Assembly: GCA_948099385.1 (NCBI GenBank) | Contig: CANUEZ040000029.1 | Span: forward strand, 2,139,501-2,203,500 | Source: Fasciola hepatica | Lineage: Eukaryota; Platyhelminthes; Trematoda; Plagiorchiida; Fasciolidae | Reading direction: 5' to 3' | DNA: 64,000 nucleotides | Shown here: positions 21,692 through 36,627 of the stretch, piece by piece | Position numbering within the stretch: position 1 is the first letter of the stretch | Layout of the letters: each line of letters starts with the position of its first letter | Position numbers and translations under genes: made by a program | Notes under the pieces: generated by a model | Told to the model about the DNA's origin: nothing | The model's database searches: none | What the model saw: only the letters and a program-made list of their open reading frames with translations

Positions 21692-24600
21692 ACATAATGG
21701 GTTGAACATGTTTTGCCGACTGAACTTGTCTGGTTGCTCAAATACAGGTGTTCTTCACTAGTCTTGCCTCCTTCGTTAAAATATGTCCAACACAATTCAA
21801 ATTTCTACCATTCTGCTATTGAGTGAATCCCAAGAAAACCATGAAAAGCAGCACATTTTTACCTATTCTTTCATTAGTCCCATTGTACCAGCTTCTGGTT
21901 CATCCATTGCTAGCCCATTCAAGTGGACCAAAATAGCCGAAGAAAGCACTGAATTTGAAACAATGTGCACCTTTTCTAATCGTAATTCTTGACCATCTGC
22001 TTTATGCAGAAGTGCGTTGTGGACCATTTGCCATGTCAGTGAAAGATAGTATGATACACTCTGAATCCGAATTTTAATTCAAGGTGAACACAATTGATCG
22101 TTTATGTAGAATCTCATTTGTCTTTGATGATTTGTCAACTAAGAGAAGAGAGAGAACTTCCCCAAATGTTACGTAAAACTCTACCAATTCCCTACCGGAG
22201 TGCTCACACACGAGTGAACCTCTTGGAATTGTTTCACCCCGTGGTTTTCTTCTAGTTTATTTGACTTATTTGATAATATCAACCACCACATTTACTAGTG
22301 GCTATGAACCCACTACTTCCATTATTCAATTATGGGAGTTTTACCAATTGCTCCTCTCGACTAGGTCGTCGGATCTGATACGACCGTGTGACGTTGATGA
22401 TCGTGCAAAGGAGCGCTTGTTTTGCGGAGCTACTGACCCGTTGAAAGAAAGTTACTGAATATATACTTCAGCGACCAGCTTTACAAGGCACTCCAAAAAG
22501 ATATCAATAATTCAACCATCAAACTTCTCTGAGGACAAAAGCACAGCGAACTTGTCTTTTTCAATGCAGATTTAAAACTCTGTCTTGTGAATAGACTGCT
22601 GGAGTAATGAGACGAATTTCATATCAGAAGATGGGACGGAATCTCACCAAGGCTCTTCTTTCACAACAAAAATGTGAATATTTATTATGTTATGGGTCGT
22701 TTGGGAAATTATGTTACTGGAATATTTCTTGGAATGGCCAAAGTTCTTGCGAACTTTCGCGTGATCTTTCAAAGTAAATTATCCTTAAATTGAACAGCTC
22801 AGGATTTGTAACAATAAAGTATATACCAATAGGCACCGTTATAAAAGGAGATCAAATCACTGGAAGCATAATTCTGGTCTGCTATGAATCCAGTTCCTGC
22901 GCGACTCTTCTGACAAGAGCCGAACCTCCACTGACTAGGAATTACACCGACAAGTCACACGCATCACGATCATTCGGTACGGTAGGTGTTTCATTAAAAA
23001 CCCGTTTTATGGTTCAGAGTTGACTCGAACCAAACAGTCGCGATTCAGCACAGGTGTCGTGGTAGTAACCTTGGTGATCAACGAAAGGATACTAGGTGTA
23101 AATACATTCATGCTGATCCACACAAACTGAAAGCATAACAGATTTGCGCAGTTTCCATCCTTCTCAATGACGAGTTCAGCTTCATTTCACGAACAACAAG
23201 TTGTGTTACAAATGAAGGTTGCACCCAGCATCGATTTAAACTTCGCTATCGATAAATAATTAGGGCTATTCAAAAGTATATATTTGACTCGAATTGTGTT
23301 GGGTAGTTTTAACTTGGAGTTTGGATATTTTCCTGAATTTGAGAGCAATTTTGGGAGCCACGTTGTATGAAAACAAAGTATAAAAACGAAAACACTAGTC
23401 TGCCATTGCTTTGACCTTGTATATGTGAGCGCCTGAGCCAAGGATGTCTTTGTAATAGAGAAATTGAAACAAAATTAATAATTGCTTGTGGAATCAAGAA
23501 TGACAATTTCATTACATACTTAGTTTTACATCTGGGCAAGTCAAACAAATAAAGGTCATGAAGTATCAACTCTCAACTAGCCTATGGGAACCACTTCCTG
23601 TGGCAAATCACAAACGGTAATAAACACCAGATTTCCTCACCTGGGCTCGGACATTAGGTGCAGTTTTATGATCTCCGCTTATTGTCAAGTTGTTTCTGAT
23701 GAACTCCCTATAACGTAGTGCTAATTTGAGCAGTATCAACTTGTGCCAAAATCACAGCAACTCGAGAAGCATCTTCCACTCTGATGGGAAACCCGATAAT
23801 CTAATCATCTGGACTGCAAAGAACAATCAAACGTTGTCCAGTTGTATCATGTTTGAAATGGCACTCATTCAATAGAATACAGAGCATAATGACAGGCATT
23901 GCGGTTTCCGTTTTTCTGTGATACGTTCACATTGTTCTATAGCCAAGACGGCTTTACTCATGAAAGCCATGTCTGAATGATATGATAGTTATATACTACC
24001 ACCGAAAACAAAAGATCAGCAGACTAAAGTGTAAACCACTAATTAGTACATAACAAGACCAAGCATTTCTAATAAATGAAGGCATTGGGAGAAGGGAAGT
24101 TCAAATTCGTTGTATTTGTTGTTCAGTAAATCTAAGACGAGATACAACTCACCAGACCATAAAATTGGATAAAGCATGTGGATAAGGTTTTCACGGGATA
24201 TTCAGCGTTGGCTTCAAGACGACTGGTGCACTGTATTCCCTAATTTGCCGTGAGGAAACTCTTCATGATTGTGACACAAGCGACAGGCCTAGAATGTTGT
24301 CTTTCTACCTTCAGTGCACCAACTAAAATGTGACTATGAATTTAACTTTTTTATTTTATGAATAATAATTATTGTTGTTATTACCAATCACCTTGGTGAT
24401 TCCGAAACCTAACAGCAATCACGAATTATCAAAGACTTACTAATCATAACAGAAATATCACTTTTGCAATGATGGCCAGCTGTGGATAGACAGTATGAGA
24501 ATTATCGTTCAGAATGTTTTCAGACACGTCAAGTGACTAAATTCTACAATTAATTAAACAGCTAGTTATTTTTGGATAGATTTCAATAGCTTAAATACCC

Positions 24601-26445
24601 AAAAACGATGAGAATATCAATTTTTACCTACCGCGTTTGCTAGATGTGAATTCATTTCTCGTCACATCGGTAAGAATGGATCTGAGCAGAACTAGTTTTA
24701 TCTTATTGCAACAAGTCAATGTCTCTCAACGATTATGAAGGTGAAAGTACATCACGAAGTGATAAGCTGGGTTAATTTCGTGGCTTCCGTAATAAGAGGA
24801 AATTGGAAATAGTATGAACAAATAAAACCGTATTTTTCTTGGAATAATCTTACTTGTGTATCTGAAGAGTGAGTGGATGCCTTTTGAGTGTGCTTCTGAT
24901 AAACCTTGCCTATCCATTTAAAGGTGTTACTTAGATCGAAAACAAGAATTAATTGGCCTCTAAACACTTCCAAGTGCAATCAAATTGTTCAATCTTTTCA
25001 AATTTGTTTCTATTTTTTCCAATGCAAAGCAGAATCCACATTTTGCATGGTGAATCTAAATCACACCTTCTAACAGAAGCTTAGGGGGCATTCGATATGC
25101 AGTGAGGAATAAATATTTTGTTTGTTCAAACCAAATGTCGAATGCTGCTTATTTTGATATGACCTCATTCTTCTCATTTTGCATCAAAGTGACACTTTGA
25201 ATTTTATAAGCAAACAAAATACCAAACCACAAATGGAACCCTACGGTGAATCACATGAAACTGATTGTGAATGGAAGATTCAATTCCACCTGTCATCTCA
25301 CATTCTCACGTCACTCAAGCTAATTCATTTATCACAAACGCCATCATACCACATAGCTTTTCTATGAAAACACGAATTAGGTAGACGTGTAAATAATGTA
25401 ACGCATCACGTCCATCTACTTCCACACTAATATACAAGATCCGACCAAAAACGGATTTGATAAATACCGCCCAACACTGTCTTTGAACAAAGTCTTAGAA
25501 TTGCACTGCAAAAAGGAATAAACTAACAAATTGACGTTCTTAATTTCATCACAAATCAATGGAAAATAATCAGATCGGTTTATTCGAAAATCTGCTCATT
25601 TGATGTTCGCCTTAATTATGCTCTATTTGTTACAAGCATTTCTGTCTGTATTGAAGCGAATGGCAAAAGACAAGGCAGTTTCGTTGAAATTATCAGGGAG
25701 GGATTTGAATCACTCCGTCAGCCCTGTAGCTGGTAGCAAGATTTGCGCTTGAGACGAAAATAAAAGGTGAATAAAATATATCAACAATTTGGGCATTTAT
25801 TTTAATACCACGATGAACCATTTTTATATACATACCTCTTCCTGGAATCTCCTATGAGCATCATATTTGGAACGCAATTTGGGCAAAGCGATAATTTCCA
25901 ATCAGTTCAGAACTTGTAGTGTGGTCACAGAATTCTGTCAGACACCACTCATAATGAGTCCTTTGTTTGTGAAGTTGCCTAGCTTTCCCGGCAGACATGT
26001 AAGGCATCACGCGAAGTCATCTTCCAGCGTTCGTTGGCCCAACGACTACAGTAGCACTGTCGTGCATTTCTATGAGGGTATTTGTTACAACATCAAAAAT
26101 ACGATTCACACGGAAAACCGCAATTTGAGTGTCCCGCGCTGCCCTAGGTGACAAACAAATATATATGTAAAGAATACACAAGTTTCAGTGATAAATAGCA
26201 ATCTGATTAGATTGTTGGTAAATTCGATCGCATGAGAATTCTCTCAGCTATAGTTCTTCTGAGACTGTTTTGGTATTTTTTATCAAGTTTATTCAGCGCA
26301 GTTGTTTCACGGTGAACTGTTTACAGAAATAATTGTTTCTTCGTCAGATTCACATATGCCAACTGACACAAATGCTCTCGTTATGTTTGACCGCCTACAG
26401 ACGGGCAACCGATGAAAACCTGTACTTGCTAGGTTCCACGCCAGC

Positions 26446-26473
<28 letters not shown>
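26446..26473 (+). repeat. (TA)n microsatellite
   Basis: About 28 bp of TA repeat. A surrounding 125-codon frame gains length only from this repeat. Confidence 0.9.
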
Positions 26474-26476
<3 letters not shown>

Positions 26477-27714
26477 TATATTCCGAAGGCTAACTACTTG
26501 CAAACGTATTCACGAATATATTTTACAGAGATGTTTGATAATTTGATCAAAAGTGGGGTGCACAGCATCAATTATTTTAAAAAATGTTCACAGAAACGGG
26601 ATCATGCTGACCTCATTATTAAACTTTCCCAGGTGGGAGTGTTTTACGCAAACCTGGTTACCAGCAACGTGTTTTTGACCACTGAGCGGTTTCAACAAAA
26701 ATCGGAGTAGTGTTTCTTCTTCAAAAAAAAATCCATTTTTCTCCTACTGACTCGTCTATATTATTCCACAATCATGTTATGCTCATAACATATACAATAT
26801 CCTATTATTCTCAACATCACAGTAGTCGGATTATTGTCTTTTTTTTGCATAGCAAGACAAGAACACGAAGTTTTGTATCAGTCCTCCGATCATCCGACTG
26901 TCATGGATATTAGACTTGACAGTGACTATTTGCACGAATGCAACTTTATTTACTAGGCTCCAGCTCTAGGGTACACAGAGATCAGCATAGATCGGGGATT
27001 ATTTCAAAGGACCAGAATGTCGCTGAACTTCAACTCGGACACAATTCTGACCAAACCTAATTGGATGAACCACATTCACGATCACTACGTGAATAGTATC
27101 CGACTACGTCGATCGTCCTTGTTGGCATAAACATCACTGTCCATGTATAAAGCTGATCGACGATGATCCAGCCTTGTTGGAATATCCTCCCTGAGTAATC
27201 TCTTTACCATTCCCCAATTCATGGTAATGTTAGGCAATTCAGAGCACCAAGTGAATGAGATAAGATTTGTACACGAAAATACTCGTATAATGTGGATTTT
27301 ACAAAACATGACTAATTGCGATAGATAAGAAAAACGTAATTCAAAGTGAAAATCGGTAGTGCTCATTAGACATGAATTTGTATTCACTTGCTGACTTGCG
27401 GTTTATATGTCCTGGGTCCAAGGGTTGTATACAAACACGCTCAAACATTTTCCATTCTCATCTTGTGCAGTCAATTACCAAGAGAGCCATAACTTCCTCT
27501 ATCTATCACACAAGAAACATTTTCATTTAAAAATATCCCCAGGAGGCAGGAAATCCCAGACTCATAATTTGCCAATGTTGTAACGATACTAAACACCCAG
27601 ACCATATTTCACAAGTAGAAAAACTGTAAAATACAAAGGAATGAGCGAAAATCAGAAGGTGCATATATATGGCATACTTTTGAAGTAAGGGACATATGGA
27701 AGACTGGGTGAGGG

Positions 27715-27982
<268 letters not shown>

Positions 27983-30900
27983 GAAATGCGGTTGAGTGAT
28001 TGGCTCTTTGATCGACTGATTGATTCATTGAATGATATTTTGTCTGCGAAGTTGATTCAGCTACGTTTCCGTCTGCCTTCTCTACTTTGTCTCCAACTAT
28101 ACTATATCACATAAAAAGAGGTTTATTTAAACTAATGGCCGATACTCATCGTGTATTTTTTCATTAAAAGAGCATTTTAGAGTTCCAGTTCGTGAAGCAT
28201 CTGTCAATATTCTGCTAGGATTCATGGGTAAAATGGTTTTCCTGCTTGCGACAACAGACAGAAATTGCAATACTAAACTTCGGCCAACCCCAAACACCAT
28301 CGTTTGCGTGCTGTACAGTTTATTTTTGAAGAATGTAAATTGATTTATCCCCTTTGCAGAAGAAGTTAGCTTATCACCAAAATATAATCAACGAGTTCAG
28401 AAATTTTAGATACTTTCTGGTATGCAGCAACCATTTGCAATAGTCTCTTGACGTTATCTTCTCCCCGTCAAATACATTTTCTTCTCTTGGTATCTCGGTG
28501 ATAAATTATCTTTTGCCGTAAAACATTTATCTTGTTGATAAGGAAAACAACTTTCTCACCCGATTTTTCGCATGGAATCGCAAGCTCGTAGACATCAATG
28601 CAGGAACTCACCATAAATTCATCACTAGTTAGTCGTGTTGTACACCATGACCACGAAATTGAACGTTTTCTTCTGAAAAACCTATCAAACGTATCCGTTG
28701 TCGTAATGAAAGCGAAAACTTGTCCCGTTACGTTTCGCCTGACTCAGAGTTCAACACGAATGAAAAATTTGTACTTTTTTGAATTTTGTAGAGATTTTTT
28801 GAAAGCTGTGTGTCAGCATTTAGTTAGAACACAAATAAATAAACGAGAACAGTCCTCGGCCGGCAAAGATGGACGGGGTGTCGGGGAGGACAAACGGGAA
28901 GCAAGTTGTAGCAAGTGCGACAATTTGGAGATTGGAAACGGTTGAATTAGGAGTAAAGTCTCCTTTATTCTGGATGAGTCCATACGCTTGCATGTTTTCA
29001 TTTTTATGTGATCTTGACCATGCCATTTTATTTGATCAGCCACAAGCTTTGTTTCTCGTCGAGGTATTTTGCATCCCAAGTGTTTAGTAACCAACTGGCA
29101 TGTACATGAATAAAATGGAGGTAGACAAAAGATGGTACACAATGAATAATTGGGTGAACGAATAATCTACTTAGGTCGTGTATTAGAAAGAACTCAATAA
29201 CTGAAGAGTTCAGCACACTTCCATAGTATCCGGTGAATTGTTTTTCATTACCATCTGTTTTCTCGTAAGCGTGGCTCTCATAATCACACAAACAAAATGA
29301 AAATGGACAGTTGAATGAAACCATTCATTACCGGGACAAGCAATGAGAACTGAATACAGGATGTCAATGGTTGGAAGGTGAGTGTCAGAGAGGGAGTTAT
29401 GGAAAACCTGACCAGTGGGCTTGAATATGTGGATACGTTAGGGTTTCTGTGTGTGTGGTTCAACAGATTCACTCACTGAGTCCTTTAAAATATTGGAGAA
29501 TGTGGATTGATATGTCAACCAGTACTGATATTGTAATCACACGTTTTCGCTCATCCCCTTCACAATATTACGTGTAGAGCATTCTTACTTTCTCCATCAG
29601 CTTGTTTTTATTTCGATAGGGGTCAGTGATGACAGATAGTGACCAGAATCGATTAGGCTAGTATGCGATCAATGGTTGTTAAAACACAAGGCATTAGATC
29701 ATCAACCATCCTATCTCTAAGATCATCGTAATGGACTTCGTTTAGTCATTGTAACTGATTCGTTGTCTAATTGCTTCGTTAGTGATGATGACCATTTGAC
29801 TTTCCTTACTACCATGGAGGCAAAATTTGATGAGTATCGCATCTAACACGAATCAAGCCCATATTTTATCCTTTCTTGTTGTTTGACAATATTGGATAAA
29901 ATACAATACAACAATTGGTTTATCGCAATAGCACTTTTTCACAAAGTACCCTATGCCTGTCAAATAATTGCTACTAATATGTGCGATGATTACGAGGTAA
30001 CTGCATTGTCGCTGGTTTCTCTCTGTTCAGCTTGAATAGCCTTCGCTGTGAACAAATGCTATACAAAGGATCACCTGAAGCCTTTATATTCAGAACGTAC
30101 ACTCGGAAGTCGGTTGATCTAAAATAACTTTTTTTAACAGTCGGGTAGTTTGTTGAGTGAAACAGTTAGGAATATCAAAGTTGATCTTTCAAGAATACCA
30201 AAACTGGGAACATTTGTCTGCTTTCTACGTACGTGACCATCATGACAGTCATAATCTCCAACCATAGACTTAAAACGCACGAAAGTTCACAAAACGATAA
30301 CTTGACTTGCTGGAAATGTCCACTCAATCTTTTCTCACCTGAATAAATTTTAGATTCCGGAATGTGCACGTTGCGATATCACATAAAAATCTTATGCGAA
30401 ATGGGTGTGCTTGAAAGAATCAAGGTTCATTCAGATTAGAAAAGCATTTAGGTGGAGGGATTGGAGTGAGATCGATCTGTTAGTTCACGTTTCTAGTTCG
30501 TGACAGTCACGTGTTTTGGATCTGAGTCATTAGAGTGAGTTCATTGCACTTGCTCTCGGTGTAGTTGGAGAGATTGGACGATTTTTCCGTGTGCACAGAG
30601 CAGATGATGGCCATCATGTGTAGGCAGATGTGTTTGTGGGAATTAGGGAATACTCACTAAACGGTCTGGTATACCGTATCTACCATCCGGGATAGTCTGG
30701 TGATTAGATATTCGACTCAAAATCGTTCAGTGGTAGTTTGAGTCGCGATGAATTTTAATACAGTTGTTATTAAACGGGAAATTCAACATTCCAGGAGATA
30801 CAAGCTATAAAATTTCTTTCCATTACATACGAGAAGCGACAGAGTACAGTGCGTGACGAACCGCCTACCAACATTTTGCTCATGCGATCATGAGCGTTCA

Positions 30901-31640
30901 CATAATTTCTGTGGTCACTTCTGCCTAAAAACTTTGCATTTTCCCGGGCTAGTGCCTGAAGACAATTAATTTCACGAAAAGAACCTAATTGCCGTTCATT
31001 GATCAGACCAATCTTCAAACAGGAGATCTTTCTTTGTACTCATTTTGTTTCTTCCCCACAAGCAAAATTTTACCAAGAATTTTTTCAGCATTACGATGAG
31101 TTTCACCGTAAGATATTATCGGAGGATTAACAATAATTCCAGTATGATCAATAATTGGATTCATTGTACTTGATTTTAGGTTGGTTGGGTTATTAGACAG
31201 TTTGAAAGCAGCAACAAACTGCTCAAGCTGCAGTGTGACGGTCAATGGTCCGCATGACTGGTCAGTTAAAACGAGCAGTATATGCTGCATGGCTTATTAA
31301 TACAAAGTAGTTTGATCGCAAACGCACTGACTAATTCAGCAGAACAATTATGACTTCTCTCAGTGGACAACATTCAAGCATAACCTGAATGTTCCGTCTC
31401 TTTTAAGTGAGACCAACTGAAGCAAAGTAGATTACAAATGTCAGTTGCGGTATCTGCAGCGAGGTTTTAAAGCACTAGGCAGATGGGACAAAATTAGTCC
31501 AGTTTACCAGGTGCAAACAATTATTTAACAATATGTATGTTTTCGATTGAGTTTCTGTCGATCAGTCTATCAACAAAGCTATTCATAACATATAGACCTT
31601 CCCTGTCGAACGGCTTCTGATTGGTAAGCTTGGCCTTTAG
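27983..31640. other. Unrecognised sequence
   Basis: Only the tRNA-like head at 30.7 kb and a G-rich stretch at 30.44-30.74 kb stand out. The 28.6-29.1 kb interval has overlapping frames of about 110 codons on both strands, but no splice support. Confidence 0.5.
30695..30755 (+). repeat. tRNA-like SINE head fragment
   Basis: GATAGTCTGGTGATTAGATA followed by TCGACTCAAAATCG and GGTAGTTTGAGTCGC resembles the A-box and B-box region of the family A head at 48.9 kb. Only the head is recognisable. The surrounding 30440-30740 stretch is unusually G-rich on the plus strand and may be the rest of an unrecognised element. Confidence 0.4.
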
Positions 31641-31853
31641 GTCATAAACGCTTCACCACCAAACGAAATGATATCATCAGGGCTCAGGTTATCACCTCGA
31701 ATGGTGATGAAACATTGGCAACCTATACTCCAAGCTCAGTTATCAGAAGCCGTTGAACAACATCATCTTGAGCTACAATCAACACCAATTTTTAAAACTA
31801 CCGGGAATAAACTTTTCCCGTTGATCTTCACATTACTTAGCCAGACCGACTGA
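31641..31853 (+). CDS. Candidate terminal exon
   Basis: After CTTGGCCTTTAG the frame opens directly: VINASPPNEMISSGLRLSPR, then PILQAQLSEAVEQHHLELQS, stopping at TGA 31851-31853. Composition is protein-like. Product unknown, and it could be a chance frame. Confidence 0.2.
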   Translation, partial: VINASPPNEMISSGLRLSPRMVMKHWQPILQAQLSEAVEQHHLELQSTPIFKTTGNKLFPLIFTLLSQTD

Positions 31854-32004
31854 GTGGTCATGTGTAGTATACCTTCCTTATTGCAGTCCTGTAAGTTGCA
31901 TGCATGGTTTATTCACACCAACACAGACACAATGCGTGTGAATGTAAAATGTTCCCGATATGCTTCCTTTGGCGAAGCATCTGCTCGAGCAAAGGAGTGA
32001 CGCC

Positions 32005-32022
32005 GGTTCGATTTCGGCTCTC
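32005..32022 (+). repeat. B-box-like 18-mer shared with 12622-12639
   Basis: Second exact occurrence of GGTTCGATTTCGGCTCTC, preceded by GCTCGAGCAAAGGAGTGACG, which could be the remains of a tRNA-like anticodon or variable region. Confidence 0.35.
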
Positions 32023-32365
32023 GAGGTTCGACTATTCAATGGGGAAAAATGAAGGTGAATTTTCCGTTACAAAGATTCAGGCTCTTCGTGTTAACAATAC
32101 ACTCTGTAAACGTATTATCCCTTTTCAATTCACAAACCATATTGTGCGATTTTCGTTGGTACCACTTATATATCCCTAGTCTTTTTTGCTATTCAGGTAG
32201 ATGGATGTCTTTAAAAAAGGCTATTTCGTGATAGACACACCCAAGAGAAACTTTTTATGAAAAGCTTGTTGCGTATAAGAACGGGTACTATCAAGGCATG
32301 TTCTTTCGTAAAAATGTGCTTCAACACTTACGCAACTCACAGGGCACTTGATCCACTCATTTTAG

Positions 32366-32531
32366 GTTGCTTTTAATCAAACATAACTTCTCATCTGGTG
32401 AGGTCTATCAGGAAAGTAAAAACGAAGCTCTCAAGGAAAGAGTCAAAATGGTAGAAACGTTTGTCCCGTATCACGATCAGTATGCAAATGCCTCTAATCA
32501 ATGGCTAGACGCCAAGCATTTGCATAGCTGA
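32366..32531 (+). CDS. Candidate terminal exon
   Basis: Acceptor CACTCATTTTAG is followed by 54 codons in phase 1: LLLIKHNFSSGEVYQESKNE, then ALKERVKMVETFVPYHDQYA and NASNQWLDAKHLHS, stop at 32529-32531. The charged helical middle is protein-like. It contains no ATG near its start, so it would be missed by ATG-based searches. No family recognised. Confidence 0.25.
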
Positions 32532-34560
32532 GCATTCATTCAGTCGTGGAATTTAGTTCAATCTGACATGCCGTATTGAAGGTTTCTAACTAGTCGCATT
32601 CGAATACGACCAATTTATTCTGCTATGCCTAATTTCACAGGGAGTTTCCATTTCAGTAAACTGTGCCTAATCCGTTGCTGCATGTATTCCAAGACCACAA
32701 AGCACATTGTCTAGAAATACACATAGGCCTGGTACAACATGGAACAATGCCGTAAAACAGACTAGTCCTATTGTACTGATCCAATTAGTAAGCTGCTCAC
32801 ACACGTTCCAGTCAGTGCACTGTCAGAATTCATCACTACTTTCTCATCTGCAGCCTAAATGATCATCGTATCTTGCCTATCTTGGCGAGACGGAGAAACA
32901 CACGACTATGAGTTTTATGTCGAACAAAAGTGGATAGTCAATTTGGCACTATTCCAACAATACAAACAAATCACCTACGTGAATATGCAAGTGAATGTTG
33001 CGAATATGAAGGAAAGTGAAAACCGAGTGAATTGGTTGCCATTCTTCAAATTCACTTGTGATAATCACCATATGGTATCATATGGCATTCGTTCAAGTCC
33101 ACTGACCACCGGGTGTAGCAAATAATTCTCCCGATCGAACTTGGTCTTATATGGTCATATTCGTCATGGCGTCCTACTGGATTCCACAATTTGATCCAAA
33201 CAGTTTTGTTCATAGTATTTTGTCGGGCAATTGGCAGTTGTTGAAAGGTACTCGGATTATTTCGGTGTATTTTACTTATAAAATACACCAAACACAGAGC
33301 AACTTGAGCTGATCGTGTTCGGTGTAATGTGAACCCAAGGAGAATTTGATAAACCCATGCGGTACTTTTGAAATTAACAAATATGAGAAATACAAACGCA
33401 GGCCCCGATAAAGATCAATTATGGGGTCAAACAAAATGGTACACAGTGGTCCATGTATCTGTACATAAATATGCTCGAAATCAGTCCAAAATATTATGGA
33501 GATTTTAGTAGGAGAAATGAACACACTAGTTGAGGACATCGTATAGACATAAAATAACAGCCAAAACCAGAATTCAGGGACCGCATGTCCATCATGATAT
33601 ATTGTGCAGGTCAGTTCACGGACAAGGTCTCAGGTGGACATTGGTCCGTGTTCACTCTGGCATTGATCACTTTCGTGGGAATTACCGTAAGGGCAATTGG
33701 TGGTTTATTTTCAACCTCTTGGCGCCGTAAGCAAATGAAGGTCACCTCGGTGAGGTGGAAATCGTAGTTGCATATGCATGGTTGAAGGCTGAAATAATGG
33801 GGAAGTTTTATGGGTCAGGAAACATCCAACAGTGCATCAAAGAATAACTAGAAAGGACCAACTCCTAAACATTTGTCCAGTAGTCCTAATTACCTTTGGG
33901 ACAGAGGAGAAACCGTGTACCCAGCAACATTTTTATTCCAGTAGTTTGTTAAGAAATGCTCAGTGATTCAGCAAGAGTAATCAAATGATGCTGATTATCT
34001 ATGAACCCAAAATTCTCCTTCAGCAAAAAGCAGTTTGCCATCCAGTTTACAAAGATTCGAAGTGATGACCGCTTTACCTTACTTATTAGAAATAACTGAA
34101 CCATCCAGGTTATGTGGCATGCCCTTTTTCACAGCATATATGGGCAACCATGTGATAAAGATGTGAATTATGCTATTTCTGCAAACATGCCCGTGTGTCG
34201 ATCCAGTGTAAGCCGAATGAAACCTACGCGGACCCCACATTATGCAGTCAAGTCACAAGTTTATTCCAGCGGTGGATACTATGTGCCTACATGCCTCGAA
34301 AGAGTAAATGGTCTGACCAATTTGTGAACAGTTCCAGAAGCCCGATGTGATCCCCAAGGCTCAGCTGCTGGAGTGTAAACACAGAGCACACAAACGCGAT
34401 CAGCATCCTTGTGAAACGTCCAAGTGAAACAAATGAATCAGTCTTTTCGGATCACTTTGTGATTTATCAACAAAGACCGTAGTTATTTAACTTAAAACAT
34501 AATTGTCACGAACCACTAGAAACACCTTAACATTTAACCCTAATTTGTTTTATTTTGTAG

Positions 34561-34775
34561 GAACTGGATTTGATTGCGGAATCCACAAGTATTTCTCGAA
34601 CCATAATAATGTTTTATTCACACGATCACTGCGTGACAAAGCATTATTAAAACTTCACACGATTAACTACCAACCAATAAAGGATCTTTTGGCGCTCCAA
34701 GCAGACATGCAAACATTTGTTCCCTGTTCTCCCACTTGGACGGATTGGGAGAATGCCCAAAGCACGATTGAATAG
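34561..34775 (+). CDS. Candidate terminal exon
   Basis: A strong acceptor (TTTGTTTTATTTTGTAG) precedes an open frame reading GTGFDCGIHKYFSNHNNVLF, TRSLRDKALLKLHTINYQPI, KDLLALQADMQTFVPCSPTW and DWENAQSTIE, stopping at 34773-34775. The acceptor is among the best in the window. No homologue recognised. Confidence 0.3.
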
Positions 34776-36627
34776 CGGTGCTTGTGATCAGTCATCTTTG
34801 AATCAACAACCGGAAGATCATAACAGAATGGAAATTAGCTGTTCAGCGGAACCAGCAGTGATGAAGATGGGCAAAATAAACCAGTGAATCAGGCCGGCTC
34901 TCCTGTCATCGAATGTCACAGTTCGGTTGATGATTGGGTTGTTTGAAAATGAACCGCATAAAGCTTATCCGATTATATCGATTCCTGCCTTACAACAGGG
35001 TTGTTCATGACACAAAATTCTACTTTATCAGAACCACATCATGAGAGCAAGCGGAAATTCCCTTCTAGTCCGAGCGACAAAAATGTGACAAGTAATAGTT
35101 CAGTGAATCAGACGAACACATTCACCTGCTACTGATCCTGTTCCATTCAGGCTTCTTGTTTTATAACACTCAGAATACAGAGAATCAAACGCCCTACGTG
35201 GATGTGTTCTTTTGTTTCCTTTTTGTACCTTTTGGCAATGTGATTGAACAAATTTGAATTTTCTGGCCAACAGATGAAAATAATTTTGAACGAGGGACGA
35301 AAAAGTCAACTGTCTTTCTAAGTTCTCCCAAATGAATCTATACTTTCGAGAATTGTTTGATATATATATATCCCGGAGGCAGTTCCAATCTATTTTAATG
35401 GAATTCAAGTCGGCTTCCAAATCAGACATCCATTTGATTATAATTCTTCTTGGGGACTCAATTTCTCGTGCCATGGATATTGCATACCACATACCGGATA
35501 TTGTTTTACTATTCAGCAAACGCCTCACTGAGGCTCCTTATTTTGTAAATATCCAAAACGACCAAAACATTTGACGTAACTCAACCACCAAAAATCATGT
35601 GCAAAGAGCTCCCTGTAGCACAGCTCTTGTGGGAATACATCAGGTGGGATAATGTGGTCGCTACATGTCATCAGATTATTTTTGACATTCAAGTCAGACA
35701 ATCTTCTCAGAGGTATAGTCTCATTGGTTGACATTTGTTCTTCCCCGTTTTGGGTCCTGCTGCTTTTGAGTGACACGGACTTCAGAACTTCACCGATCTG
35801 TTGAGATGATACGAGGAATTAGCATCCACACAGCTTGCTTTTCACATATTTATTTGATGCATAGGCGTGACGGTGTATTTCACCTCGACGATTAATCTGT
35901 ACTCTCACCGACATCCTTCGTAATTCTACACGGCCGTTCGAGACCGCGTGGATGAGGTTTCCATCACCTCTACATCAACCACTATCCAAATTATTCAAAC
36001 ATGATCAACCTGTGTGAACTGTTTCAAATGCGATAGATTGGTGACCAGTACAACCTTCGAGAATCAATCATAGCCCGAACTGCATGACATATTATATCCT
36101 ATTTGATATACAATGCTCTGATCTCGGTAGACCTGAGTTAAGTTGTCTAATACCTAACCACCATTTGAACACTGGTGAATGAGAGAAAGAACTGCATAAT
36201 TCACGATAATCGGGAATGATACTAGGACGTTTGCCAGTGAAATTGGTTTTAAAATAGCTCATCCAAAATGTCGACAACCTTCCGAATATTTCGGTTACGC
36301 TGTGCTATTGAACAACAAAGTTTTACGACGCCACAAATTCTTTACAAGTCCACTGTTGCAGCAAAACTCGTTTCAGTCAGATTTTCTTTTTCAGACAAAG
36401 ACACCCGATTAAGGATCACATATTTTGGCTACATTCTAAAATATCGAAATTCCTAACCGAATAACTGCTTATAAGACCGGAGAGTTTGATCGTTAAAAAA
36501 CTCCATAAGATTCTACTTTGCTCCAAATTTGTCTATATATGCAAACGTAGTCGAGCTCGGTGCAGTTCTTACTTGAGAACTATGTGTGCTGTACTTGCTG
36601 ATCTAAGGTGCCGCAGTAGGCCATCGA

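Larger units (their letters stand above)
11651..27714. other. Unrecognised AT-rich sequence
   Basis: Apart from two small TA arrays, the poly-G run, the 12.6-kb B-box-like 18-mer and one possible exon at 21.5 kb, I see no gene, RNA or identifiable mobile element. Open frames here are mostly 60-90 codons, as expected by chance. Introns of a large gene or old decayed transposons would look the same. Confidence 0.5.

Noticed and set aside
26333..26710. 125-codon plus-strand frame
   Set aside because: Crosses a TA array that supplies a stop-free stretch. No splice or start support.
35100..35574. 142-codon minus-strand frame overlapping an 80-codon plus-strand frame
   Set aside because: Length is within chance expectation for the window. 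Neither strand has splice or homology support.
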